Assembly (NCBI GenBank): GCA_033297075.1
Contig: MU858090.1
Location: 1-64,000, forward strand
DNA length: 64,000 nt
Reading direction: 5' to 3'
Source of the DNA: Rhypophila decipiens
Taxonomy: Eukaryota; Ascomycota; Sordariomycetes; Sordariales; Naviculisporaceae
Shown here: positions 1-10,287 of the stretch, piece after piece
How the letters are laid out: every line of letters starts with the position of its first letter
Position numbering within the stretch: the stretch's first letter is position 1
Notes under the pieces: generated by a model
Told to the model about the DNA's origin: nothing
The model's input: the letters and a program-made list of their open reading frames with translations, nothing else
Databases searched by the model: none
Program-made: the position numbers and the translations under genes

Positions 1-1068
1 CAAATTTCAGCTGTTGAATCCAAGCCTACATATATTCTTTTCCCCCAGCCTTTTTGGGTTCGCAACCCCCAAAATGGTCTATATTCTAAATTTTGGTTTG
101 CTCCCCCCCCCCCCCCCCCCCCCCCGAGATACTCTGCTTGTGTATATGTAGCACAGACGGGACAGCCAGCCACAAACATGCCGGCAGCATCTCTCCCACA
201 GAATGTTGGTATTCGGGGAGACGGGATACACTCCGTCGCCAGTGATAAGCATATCGATTTCTTTTGGGTATCGTGCAAACATGACAGCACAACTAGCAAT
301 GGACACGAGCAGCGGTGAAAAAAGTGTTTGGGGTAGCTTTCTATTCTCTCTCAACGGGCGAAAGAAAGCCAAAAGCAAAAGGCTAAGGTCAGACTAAAAA
401 GTAGTAATACTAAACATACATCATGGAGGTGACGGGGGAATTGTAGAGCAGAGAAACAAGATAGAAAAGAAAAAAGAAAACAATCAAGCAAGCCGGCCAA
501 TCCTTGTATCATTTCCGTTTTCACCAAACCGCCCAGTTGTCCGTCCTTGTTCCCCGTCCGTTTATCTTGCCCAGGAAAAGAGATACGTGTAATATAAAAA
601 GGGCATATCGCTAACCTTGATATCAAGGAACAAAAAAAGTCGTAAAAAGGGCCAACCGGCGAAGCAAGAGAAGCAAGAACGCTATACAAATAGTTGAATA
701 CATACACACAATGGGCTTACAAGCCGCTAAGCCCATATCCCCGTTCCCTGCAAGATAAGGCAAACTGCCGCGAGGCTGTTGGACAGGGGGGGTCCAATAT
801 ATACTAGTACGTGTGAAAGAGGATGGCGAGTTACAGACTCCTGTTGTGAGGAGAAGTCGGCAAAATAAAAATCCAGAAGCCAAAATAGCGCTATTCCCCA
901 TGACGCCTCATGGTCTTGGGAACAGTATTAAAAGTGTAGTAGTGCATGTATAAAGTCGTTAGAGATTCGAGAAGAGTGGCCGGCGAGGTTCGGCCTCCCA
1001 ACCCAACACGTGTGCTGGATTGATCGAGTTAAAATTTGTGAGTAAAGGTTGAAATTGGGGTTTGGCAA
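1..1068. other. Intergenic, no gene seen
   Basis: No open frame here has convincing codon use or a recognisable domain. The stretch lies downstream of the AHC1-like gene and probably includes its 3' UTR. It contains a long C homopolymer listed separately. Confidence 0.6.
103..125. repeat. Poly-C homopolymer, 23 bp
   Basis: An uninterrupted run of 23 C follows 'gct' and precedes 'gagat'. Mononucleotide C runs of this length are unstable in replication and error-prone in sequencing, so the exact length should not be trusted. Confidence 0.9.
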
Positions 1069-3027
1069 CTAGGCCTTTTGCTTGCGTCTACCCTTGGCAT
1101 TGCCGTTCGGAATAGGTGTGACGAAAGCCATGTGTTTGGCTTCCTCCTTCAGTTTCATGGTGGAGTTGGTCGAGCCGCGCCGGCAATGGAGCGGCTGTCT
1201 CGGTGTGACATCCTGGACGTCGGCATCGCCGTCAATGGTGATTTCGGCCACGTCGGACACCGATTCAGTTTCTATGTCGTCACTCGACTCCGACGAGGAG
1301 CCGTCGTCAGAGTCATCGTACTCCCCATCGTCACTAACAAGTGATGGCGCATTGTTGCTTGTCACGGTATTTGGGCTCAGGTCGACATCCATCTCCTCGT
1401 CATAGATGGGAGTCTCGGGTAGCTCGGGAGAAGGATCAAGGGCCGTGGCAGTGAAGCCCAGACTTGGTGGCACGCGGCCCTTGCTGCTGGCAGGACGACC
1501 TGTCGGAGCAGAGGGTGGGGGTGAGGCAGCGGATCGGGCAGGCACACGCATGACAGCAGGAACCCGTACAGTCGATGTCGAGATCTTCTTGGGACTCGAG
1601 GCATTGTCGAAGGGATTAGCCTGGTCCGTGTCAGAATCGTCGCCAGGGGACAAGATATCCCAATCCACCTTCATTTTGGCATCCATCACCTGCTCCTTCA
1701 AGTTACCACCCATCTTCTTATTTTGCAACAGTCGTGACAGGTACGGCGCGTCAGATGAGGCGACAAAGCTTGACGAGTCGGGCGCTCGGGGGATGGATTT
1801 AACATTTGGAAGCTTGCCGGCATTGTAGAGCTCGAGCGAGGCCTTGACGCGGGAAAGCAGTGCCTTGTAGGCTTGCTGTTCAGAGACAGCTTCGTTCCGT
1901 GCCAAAGGATGAACAAAAGGAGACCCTGTAGCGGGCTGGGGAGGAGCAGCAGGCTTTGTGTCGTCGCCAACCACAGCCCCAACCTCGTCGACCTCGATTG
2001 GGTGTCCACTGTGCACGGCCGCCTCCTCGTGACTCTTGAACTCTCTCCTGTGGGCTATACGGCAGTGGTTGATGAAGCCCTGGGTGCTCGAGAAATCCCA
2101 TCTATTGCAGTCAATGCAGACAAGTTTAACAGTGACTCCATCGGATCTCTTCAACAAGCAGGGGGCCTGCTTGTCTTTGGGCTGCGGGTATCCACTAGAT
2201 AGCGCGTGCAGCTTCTGTCCGGCCTGGACGCGCCCGGGTCGATGTCTCCCGAGGCTCGCTACATCTGCCATGCTATTCCTCGTCGTCCTACCTTCGGATG
2301 CCGAGGTCTTGGATCGCCCAGCCTCCATAACACCACGCGGTTCAGGCTGCATGCCATCAAACATCGGATCAGGTATCAGCCACTTAGCATAATGACGCGC
2401 ATAGGGGCCTTCAACAACACCAAATGGCGGTGCCCACTTTGGTACAGGCTGGCCAGGTGCTGACTGCATGGCAGCACCCTTCCCGCTGCTAACGTCCAGC
2501 ATCTGACTCGGGGTCGGGCACTGGACTGGGTACGGTATCAGGTGGCATCGGCGGAGCTGCTCGAGTGCGACCTGGCACTTGGCCAGCTCCTGATTGATGA
2601 GACGCAGTTCGTTGTGCTTCAGGAGGATCTCAAGTCCAAACTGGTATTGGATGATGTCCTTTGCACCGTCAAGGTCTGGGGGCGTGGTGGACTTGTGCAG
2701 CATCGCATCTTCCTCTCCGTCTGCAGAGGCCGACGTGGGAGAGGGAAGGCCGCCATTCCGGACTACCTTGATGCGCTTCGCCGACGAGTACTCGGAAAGA
2801 TGAGCTGTGGTATCAACACTACCCGGATGCCTCCTTTTATTAGTAGCCGTGCCGGTAGTGGGCACCCGGTAGACCGGGGCCGGGATCTGAGTGGTGTTCG
2901 GCAGAGTGGGCTCGGAACCTTCCGGCGAAAGCGGCTGACAGTGACCCTCTTCTGACGTCTTTTCGCATCCCCTAGATGCCGAACTCCAAAAACGCAACAT
3001 GGGCTTTCCAAAAACCAGAGACGACAT
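1069..3027 (-). CDS. AHC1: AHC1-like C2H2 zinc-finger protein
   Basis: Single-exon gene of 652 residues. The clear part is one zinc-binding module at about residues 295-335 with the pattern C-x2-C-x13-H-x4-H (CIDC ... HCRIAH), flanked by conserved basic sequence. A helical stretch (KHNELRLINQELAKCQ, about residues 130-155) lies upstream. The rest is low complexity: Pro/Ser-rich, then an acidic Asp/Ser tract, then a short Lys/Arg-rich tail. The finger resembles the AHC1-like C2H2 finger of fungal proteins related to yeast Ahc1, a structural subunit of the ADA histone acetyltransferase complex. A nuclear chromatin role follows from that resemblance only. The start chosen is the methionine at 3027; the open frame runs 60 codons further upstream, and a second candidate start lies at 3000. 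A generic zinc-finger nuclear protein remains possible. Confidence 0.65.
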   Translation of the reverse strand: MSSLVFGKPMLRFWSSASRGCEKTSEEGHCQPLSPEGSEPTLPNTTQIPAPVYRVPTTGTATNKRRHPGSVDTTAHLSEYSSAKRIKVVRNGGLPSPTSASADGEEDAMLHKSTTPPDLDGAKDIIQYQFGLEILLKHNELRLINQELAKCQVALEQLRRCHLIPYPVQCPTPSQMLDVSSGKGAAMQSAPGQPVPKWAPPFGVVEGPYARHYAKWLIPDPMFDGMQPEPRGVMEAGRSKTSASEGRTTRNSMADVASLGRHRPGRVQAGQKLHALSSGYPQPKDKQAPCLLKRSDGVTVKLVCIDCNRWDFSSTQGFINHCRIAHRREFKSHEEAAVHSGHPIEVDEVGAVVGDDTKPAAPPQPATGSPFVHPLARNEAVSEQQAYKALLSRVKASLELYNAGKLPNVKSIPRAPDSSSFVASSDAPYLSRLLQNKKMGGNLKEQVMDAKMKVDWDILSPGDDSDTDQANPFDNASSPKKISTSTVRVPAVMRVPARSAASPPPSAPTGRPASSKGRVPPSLGFTATALDPSPELPETPIYDEEMDVDLSPNTVTSNNAPSLVSDDGEYDDSDDGSSSESSDDIETESVSDVAEITIDGDADVQDVTPRQPLHCRRGSTNSTMKLKEEAKHMAFVTPIPNGNAKGRRKQKA

Positions 3028-6000
3028 TCGTGTCTTGGGAATCAAAATAGAAACCCCAAGACAAGCTGAGAAAGAGAGGATGTCTTCTTTTATCACACTT
3101 TTGTCTAGCACGTTGAAAGGTGCGAGGCAACAGCGAGGAAGCCTAGTCAAGGGAGGGAGGGGCTGGTGAGGAGTCCAAGGTGAAAGGGGCCGGAATGCTT
3201 CAGCCAAGCGGGTGGCGTTCTGAAAGAGGGAGAAATGACTGTTTCTTTTTTGGGGTGGCAGTGTCTGGTGTGGCAGACAGGGCTGACGTAACCAGGCCAG
3301 GAGTCACTGAAATGAACGGTTGCGTGCGGGAGAAGGTGCGAGACAAGATTGGAAGGAAATGTGGGGCAATCCGTGTCTGTCAGCCAGCCAGAGCTCAGGA
3401 CTCGGAGCGGGAAAGTGCCAAGCCAAAACCGTAATAATGCGACCCGTGAAAGGGAGAGTGTCGGCTGGGAGGTTGCTCGGTCGGGTGAGTCGGCGGCCTT
3501 GATTGCGACGAGCAATGGAGCGCAGCGCAGGAACAGGCTTTGGTGATGTGGCCGCCCCAGACCCAACGGACAGAGGATGGAACAGGCTTGGAAACTCGAG
3601 TCAGGCGACGTAATCGCGCCAGTGGATATTGACGTCAAAGGTGCGCGAAAGCTAGTTAAAGCCTCGACAACGTCAAATATGTCTGGCAAAACAAAGAGAG
3701 AAATGAGCGCGCGAAGCAGGCAAAAGGAGAGAAAGAATCAAGAATAAATCGTTCGAGTTTGCGCGCAGTGCTGTTGTTGCAGTTGTTTTGCGTGAGTTTT
3801 TGGTCGGTTTCGCTGGTTGCTGGTGAGTGAGATGGAAATTTGGGGGGTGGATGAGCACTGTCACGCGGTTTGTTAAGGGGAGACGACAACAGAAGCGGAA
3901 ATTGTTTGGAGGCAAAAATGCAAGGGGACAGGGGGGCCAGCTAGTGCACCAACGTCGGGGGAGGAGCGAAGGAGGGTCCCGCCTGGGGTGATTGATTGGG
4001 TGAGAAGTGGGGCGGCAAGGGGGGTTTGATCGAATGGGAAGGAGTCGACGGCGGCTTGTCTTACTATGTGGCCAGTGCTCCCTCTTCCTTCCAAAACTTC
4101 CAAGTTGTGCTTGTGCTTTTGATTGATTACAGCCAACCAAGAAAAGACTAGCGTGGATTTGGATGGAGAAAAGCATCTCAGCCCAGAATCTGATTCACAC
4201 GGCTGAGAGCAGCAGCAGCATGATGTATCAGAATTACGGATAGATAGAAACCGATAAGGCAACTCACACATCGGACAACTATCGTGCCTATGGTAGGCGT
4301 ACAGTACAGGCACTGCGACAAGAAGCCAACCTCATCAACACTTTCAAGTTTCGACACTTTTTCGGGTCGAGCAAACGCAATCACTGGGGCGGTGCTTGTG
4401 CTTGCGCTGCCAACGGCCAGTGAAAAGGGGAAATAGGGGGATGGCTGCATCCACCACTGTTGATAGATCGCACTTTGTCTATTCTCATGTGGGATCGATG
4501 CACCACGACGGCAGAGTCGGAGCCAGTGAGAGCTTGGATGTTGGATGTTATCTGGGAAGGTGACCAATACGGACAGATTGTACACGATACGGATAACAAC
4601 CGGTCTCTTGTTAGCGACTTGGCATGAGGCATGGGCCTCGTAAGGTCGCAATACAAACGATTGCGTATTCGCTTACCTTGATTGCGTTGTGACGAGGTAC
4701 CACTCGTACCCCAAATGTCACTAATCTCCCAGTTCGTGTTTCCAATTTTGTTTCTGGGCTTCATTTTTGGGAGCTCAAATACCGTATCTACTAACTTTGA
4801 TCAAAGTTAGTAGATACGGTACCACACAAGGAATCGTAGACTGGCCGGACTCGTTTCTCACAGCCAAAGTGCCATTTCAAGGGGTGTTACGGGCGTATAG
4901 ATCTGAGCATTAAGAGAACATATTTATAACCAAGATCCGTAATTGTGGCCCATACAGCATCCCGAGATTTCAAGAGTCGAGTCGAAGTTTCATGCCCATC
5001 ATGCGCTGATAAAGAAACACTCGGAGATCAAGGTGTCTGAATAGCCCAGCACCTTTGGAAACGTGGGAAAACGTGTGTTTCAGTTTTATATACTAGCATG
5101 CGTAAAGTCACCGTCTAACTTTCGGCCATCCTATATCCAGATGGGGGCTTGTTGGCTATTCCAGCTGCAGCATAGAAAACGCGATAGGAAACTCATGTTG
5201 AGGAACCAGGCGAGGGTCTTCTACCGAGGAATGTTTGAAAATATCCTCTTCTTCTTCACATGAGTGCGCTCTTGAACGAACAGAGGGAAATGGACTTCTT
5301 TAGCAGGCATATAGTCCACAGGGAGCTACCATCTCACGCAACAGATCTGTACAAAATATTCGCACTGCATGGTGGGGTCATGATTTCCCTGGACGCACAA
5401 AGGATGCAGCCGGCCCCACGAATGGCAGGCCGGCCCACATGTTTCACAACGCACAGATCCGGGAACATCCCGTTTTATCATGCACGACTCTGGAAGCTGG
5501 GCGATCGTGACTGATTCGAGAAGAGGCCCCTTCGATAGACGTCGAGAAGCACATCGTGGTCAAAAGCATGTATGAGTCTGTGGTGATGGAGGCAATACTA
5601 GATCATTACGATAGAGCCATGGAATTGCCAGTTGGGAGCTGGAGAACTATGGAATCCCCTCACTTGAATCATGAGGACAAGGCTGATATGTCCTGTATTG
5701 TATGCCGTCATCGACGATGATGTACGTTGGTACGCTGCAGATGAAAAGACTTGTAAGACTTAACACTTGAGCAAATACACATCTTTATTTACTTCGAATG
5801 TTATTGTATCCGTATTCGGAATCGTTCTACGAATTGCTCTATTCCCAGATTTCAAGAGAACCAACCAGAGTAAGACTAGCAGGAAGTTAGCGTCGTGCCA
5901 GATCATGTACCTGTCGAGCCTGTGTATCGGAGACAAAGTCTGGTATTGAACAACTACGGTGGTGCAAGAATGGATAGTGTGCAAATGTCTTGGCACTGTT

Positions 6001-6387
6001 AAAGAAACTCCAGCCCGATTTTAGGACCCACGGGTGACAAACAATGCTTGCCAATGTTCGCGAAACAACCTTTTGCTTCTCCAATTACCGATACACATAC
6101 ACGGAAGGAGATAGCCATCACTCGCAATCTCGAATCTTATTATTGACGAATATTTGAGACTGGGAAGTGCCCACTTGCAAAACGTGGTTTATCTAGAAAG
6201 CATGGCGAGGCTGGTTATCGATATAGCTTCTACGATCTCCCCAGAGCTACCCCACATTGGTCTCTGAACAGATTGATCCCTCTCCAAAAGTTCAGTCGCG
6301 AAATTTACCCAAACCTGGACGGAGGACTCGACATAACAACCCATCCAACGCGACATCTTTACTACCTCGAGAGAAATTCTAGCGACC
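3028..6387. other. Long divergent intergenic region
   Basis: This 3.4 kb separates the divergent AHC1-like and Alba-like genes. It should hold both promoters and the AHC1 leader (3028 to roughly 4.3 kb has purine-rich plus-strand sequence, i.e. a pyrimidine-rich leader on the minus strand). Small open frames up to about 180 codons have no recognisable domain and biased composition, so I call none of them genes. A perfect palindrome (4780-4821) and three copies of TATCCGTA/TACGGATA (4235, 4588, 5807) are present. Confidence 0.55.
4780..4821. repeat. Perfect 42-bp palindrome without spacer
   Basis: The 21-base left arm (4780-4800, beginning TACCGTATCTAC and ending CTTTGA) is followed directly by its exact reverse complement (4801-4821). 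Symmetry breaks at the next base on each side (A at 4779, C at 4822). As RNA it would fold into a 21-bp hairpin apart from the bases forced into the loop, and as DNA it could extrude a cruciform. It could be the remnant of a miniature inverted-repeat element or a regulator site. Confidence 0.9.
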
Positions 6388-7155
6388 ATGGCAGCCTTCG
6401 TGGCACCAGAGCCGCGAAATTCGGCAAAGGCGAAACGGAAATTCGCAAGCAGCGGCTGTCACGATCCAAATCCTAAGAAACCACGCGTCGCCGACATTCA
6501 TGCCCCGGCATCACACCCATCTCACCTCCCATCCCAATCCCTCGAGCCCTTCCGCCCACTTCTGGACAGGCTAAAATTACGCTACGAAGTCAAACCCATG
6601 TCGGTGATGCCGTCGACAAAAATCGGCAGCCACATCACCAAGGTCATAGACCACCTCTCGCGCTTCAGCCCCTGGGATCAAGCCGTACTACCCGGCGTGG
6701 TCCTCCTCACGGCCAAGTCAGTCGCTTCAGCCAAGCTCATCGGCATTGCAGAGGTCGTTCGTAGGAGGATAGAGGAGGGCGAGCAGAAGTGGTACCAGTA
6801 TAATGTGCTGAACGAGACCGAGTTCGTCGACCAGCCACCGCCACCCCTCCAGCGGCATCCACAGTCGACTGCTATTGATCTATCAGTCGTGGAGGATACA
6901 TTTATGGCAGCGGATAATGCCGGCGACGAAAATGAGGACGATGATGACGACGATTACTTCGAGAGATTAGTGGCTGCGACTACCATCCACGAACAGGCCG
7001 TCAACCCGACCGTTATAAAACACAAGCCTCTTATGGCAGTATTCATATCTCGGGTCCCGCTAGGCGAGCTGAAATCCTTGCCTAATATCGGACTCCAATC
7101 CAACGAAGGGAAAATTGAGTACTTGCGCAAGAAAAAGATGGGACTGGTTGCGTAG
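6388..7155 (+). CDS. Alba-like domain protein, possible RNase P/MRP subunit
   Basis: Single-exon gene, 255 residues. The N-terminus is basic and nuclear-type (NSAKAKRKF, NPKKPRVADI). Residues about 68-150 fit an Alba-like fold: a strand with the basic MPSTKIGSHITKVIDHL segment, then VLLTAKSVASAKLIGIAEVVRRRIEEG, which has the usual Alba helix-strand spacing. A short acidic run (NEDDDDDDYF) and a C-terminal basic tail ending RKKKMGLVA follow. Fungal proteins of this size with such a domain resemble the Pop6/Rpp25 partners of RNase P and RNase MRP, which bind the P3 arm of the RNA; that role is inferred from family resemblance. The start at 6388 (context gaccATGGC) is the first in frame. A general DNA/RNA-binding Alba protein is the alternative. 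Confidence 0.7.
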   Translation: MAAFVAPEPRNSAKAKRKFASSGCHDPNPKKPRVADIHAPASHPSHLPSQSLEPFRPLLDRLKLRYEVKPMSVMPSTKIGSHITKVIDHLSRFSPWDQAVLPGVVLLTAKSVASAKLIGIAEVVRRRIEEGEQKWYQYNVLNETEFVDQPPPPLQRHPQSTAIDLSVVEDTFMAADNAGDENEDDDDDDYFERLVAATTIHEQAVNPTVIKHKPLMAVFISRVPLGELKSLPNIGLQSNEGKIEYLRKKKMGLVA

Positions 7156-7910
7156 GATTACACCAGACTGAAGCGGGAAATCATTCTTGGAGCGCCTGGG
7201 TTTTGTTAGACGGCGAATGGGAGGCGATAGACCTTGGGGACCATAAAAAGGAACAGGAACCTTGGTCGGAGGGCTGGCGTAAGGGCATAGAGGACTTTTC
7301 ACAGGAAGACAGGTCATGGAATGGCGAATTATCTATATTTTTCTTTTTTTATTGATACCCTGAATTGTACACCATTATCCATCAAAGCGTGTCGTAACCT
7401 TGGCATAACATGGCAGGCTGTGATAGAGTTACCGGATAGTTATGACTTTGTATGATATATATACAACCGCCGAAATAGACATCTCGGTCATGGGAACCAT
7501 CCCTACCCGTGCCAAAGTACAATATGCTCGTACTAACTGATGGAGGAAGGACGTATACCCAAATCGGATATTATTTCCAAAGAAATGCCTGGAAGAAAAT
7601 GTACCCAAACGGAACGCCAGATAGACGATGTCAAATGCCTAGAACAACCAAAGCAAACACCGAGAACCGAACCCAATCTGGAGCCATCTAGAATTCGCGC
7701 CCACAAACTGAGATGATGCAACCGTTATTCCAACTGAACAACCCTCCTCTCCTTGAGCCACAGAATCATCTTTCCCAAAATAAGGTATCGATACCTTCTT
7801 TTGTCCTCCCATCGACCACCTCATCCTCCCAGCCACACCGACTCGTTCATTTGATCCGCGCGACCCTCCCATGCCAATACTTTGGATTCCCGCAGAACAA
7901 CAAGACCAAA
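7156..7910. other. Convergent intergenic region
   Basis: About 750 bp between the 3' ends of the Alba-like gene and VTC1. It probably holds both 3' UTRs, and AT-rich stretches near 7330-7370 and 7440-7460 could carry polyadenylation signals. No gene is seen. Confidence 0.55.
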
Positions 7911-8355
7911 TCAAGGCTGTTGAGTACTCTGATACGTAATCCGGAGCACAAAATTAACCACAACGGCTAGCAAAAGAATAATCGCCAGCGCCGTGGGCCC
8001 AAATCGGTCATCGAAGCCCGCCTGGCCCCTCCTTCGTATAGACTGCGCTCGCCAGTGGTACGTTATAAGCGCGTAGATCATGGCCGCCATCGCAACGCCG
8101 GTAAACAAAAACGCCGAGATGAAGGCCGGTCGGTCGCCGAAATTGAGCATGCCGATGGCGAGGGCGCCGAGGATGACGGTGAAATTTAGCCATGAGAGGA
8201 AAGTGCGCTCGTTGGCGAAGAATACCTTTGGCTCGACGCGGGTGGGGAGGGCGATGCGCTTGCCTGGGATATTATTAGACTGGGTGGTGGGTGAGAGGTC
8301 TTGGACAAGGGGAGGACGAACCCGGTGCAGTTTGGAGCAAAGGTTGGCTAGACAT
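7911..8355 (-). CDS. VTC1: Vacuolar transporter chaperone subunit 1
   Basis: Two exons: 8355-8322 and 8263-7911, intron 8321-8264 (58 bp), giving 128 residues, the normal Vtc1 size. The protein begins [20 protein letters not shown] and has the DUF202-type arrangement of three membrane spans: residues about 30-53 ([20 protein letters not shown]), 59-82 ([20 protein letters not shown]) and 103-123 ([20 protein letters not shown]). The conserved [10 protein letters not shown] segment sits before the first span. Vtc1 is the small membrane subunit of the VTC complex, which polymerises ATP-derived phosphate into polyphosphate and moves it into the vacuole; it is also needed for vacuolar ATPase stability and microautophagy in yeast. 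The short first exon is why the gene looks truncated as an uninterrupted frame. A second VTC-type gene lies at 58.8 kb. Confidence 0.93.
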
Positions 8356-9466
8356 GATGTATTATTGTTGTGCGACTGAGGATCTTGTCGTATTGTTCTT
8401 GTTGCGACTCAGGTATATGGACTCTTTCGGCGATGCGGGCAGATAAATCGAATTTAATCGGTCGCCGATGTGTACGGGGTAATGTATGCTGACGCTGAAA
8501 TGACGCAAATGAAGCTTTTCGACTGGACAAGGGATTGAAGCCCGCCAACAAAAACAAAGAGAAGGTTTGCTCGAAGAGATACTTCGTCCGGAAAACAATG
8601 TTTATTTGGATTAATTCTTGTTCAACAAGAACTCTTACTAACAAGAAAAGAGAGGAGAGGAGAGTTTATCGTGGAGTAGAAACGATTTTGCGCCGGTGTC
8701 GAGCTCCTGGGCCCGTGAAACCTCAAAGCGCTCTCTCAGTGGGGAAGGAAAAAGAGACTGGAGCAAGCAAGAAGGTGATGCAGCTAGCTACCTTGAAGAA
8801 TTGATCAATGAGAGCGCAGCATTTCCTCCAACAAACCTGCCTGCTGCAAGGATACCGGAGCCGACTCCTGGTCCACGTGGGGCCCATTCTGGCTTTGACT
8901 GGCCGAACCTTATCAGTCCCTGCACCCGATATGCTCTGGATTCTGGTTGTGCAGCACAGCCGGAGCTCTGGGTGCAGGCCTGACGTAAATACCACAGAAG
9001 CTGAATCACGTGTCATTGATTTCCGGTGTTGTTGCCCCGCTCAGCTCTTGAATCCCTATATATACCTTCAGATAGTACCAAGGGTCGTTGTTTGGATACC
9101 AGTTTGCGCTGGAGGACTCTTATCATCAAGAAACATGGCAGATGTTTTCATCCATAATCACTTGGTGGTACGGATACAGATGTTTGTTGGAAATTTCATG
9201 TATTTCTGAATTACTTGAGGCCCAAGTTACGCTGTTGACCCCTTATTGACATTTTGGGAGCTGGCGGGGTAACGAACTCTGTGACCAGTAAAGACCGTTG
9301 ACCGGGGTCGGTGTTAGCGTCACACTGCTTGTCGTTCGGCCAAAGTCTTGTGCGCGGTGAGGTTGACTGCCCGTCAAACAACCAAAACACCATCATTCAG
9401 GCACGCACGCGACTCTCCCAACAATCCTCCTCTCTATCCACCAACAATCGATCTTCATAAATCAAA
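8356..9466. other. Divergent promoter region, VTC1 and dynein light chain
   Basis: About 1.1 kb separates the two divergent start codons. Small open frames here are not conserved-looking. One TACGGATA copy lies at 9169-9176. No gene is seen. Confidence 0.5.
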
Positions 9467-10287
9467 ATGGCTACTCCAACGAACTCGGTACGCTGCTCCT
9501 TATTAATTGACTAATATCTTTGTCATGACGATAACTGACTGGACAATCACTATAGCCGCTCCCTCTGAAGCGCCTCGAGCAGATCGCGACAGATGTAAGC
9601 AGCCGTTCCGAAAAGGAATCTGGAAATTCCGACGACCACCGAATCGGGGAATCTAACCAACGTGAGAAACGATTAGGCCTGCAACAGTGCTCTGGCCAGC
9701 GCCGAGTACTATGATCATCCCAAGACGGCAAGCTGGAACCAGACCATCATTGTAAGCCACCCCGCCCTCGGCCCGGCTCCCATAAACTCTATATGCCGCC
9801 TCTACTATCTATAACACTCTGAAACTGTGGGAAAAGCGAAAGGAAGAGCTGTTTGCCCATGAAGATGGACGGCATGACCTCCAAGCTGTCTTATTACTCC
9901 GCCATTAAAGAATCTACCAGCTAACACCGACCAACAAAACAGCAACGGATGCTAAGCGCGATCATTTCCGAGACGACTCCCGAGGGCGCTAAAGGGCCCG
10001 AATACAAGTTTGCCATCAACAGCACGATCGTACAGCATGTAGTGCCCAACTCACAGCTCAACAAGAGCACATCCCACGCGACGCCCGCGTCGCCACCAGC
10101 GGAGGGTGGTGCTGCCACCGAGGACACATCCGCAGCGTCGAAGAAGGGCTCCGCCGGTCGCAGGGGTATGCACAGCGCGACCGCTGGATACTGGAACGAG
10201 AAGACCGACGGAATGTGGAGCTTCAAATATGATGGCGAGGCCAAGGGTTTGGACGTTGTCATCATGCTCACTTGGTTCCATATTTAA
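9467..10287 (+). CDS. Tctex-1 family dynein light chain
   Basis: Four exons: 9467-9487, 9556-9594, 9677-9751 and 9943-10287, giving 159 residues. Introns have GTACGC/GTAAGC donors, and the last has a GCTAAC branch site. The translation starts MATPTNSPLPLKRLEQIATD. The helical segment ACNSALASAEYYDHPKTASW is followed by NQTIIQRMLSAI, then the core strand region KFAINSTIVQHV. The C-terminal strands (GYWNEKTDGMWSFKYDG and KGLDVVIMLTWFHI) match the end of Tctex-1/DYNLT proteins. A 30-40 residue Ser/Ala/Pro-rich insertion (about residues 85-115) is longer than in animal Tctex-1, as is common in fungi. The expected role is as a dimeric cargo-binding light chain on the dynein-1 intermediate chain, in nuclear and organelle transport along microtubules. 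Confidence 0.85.
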
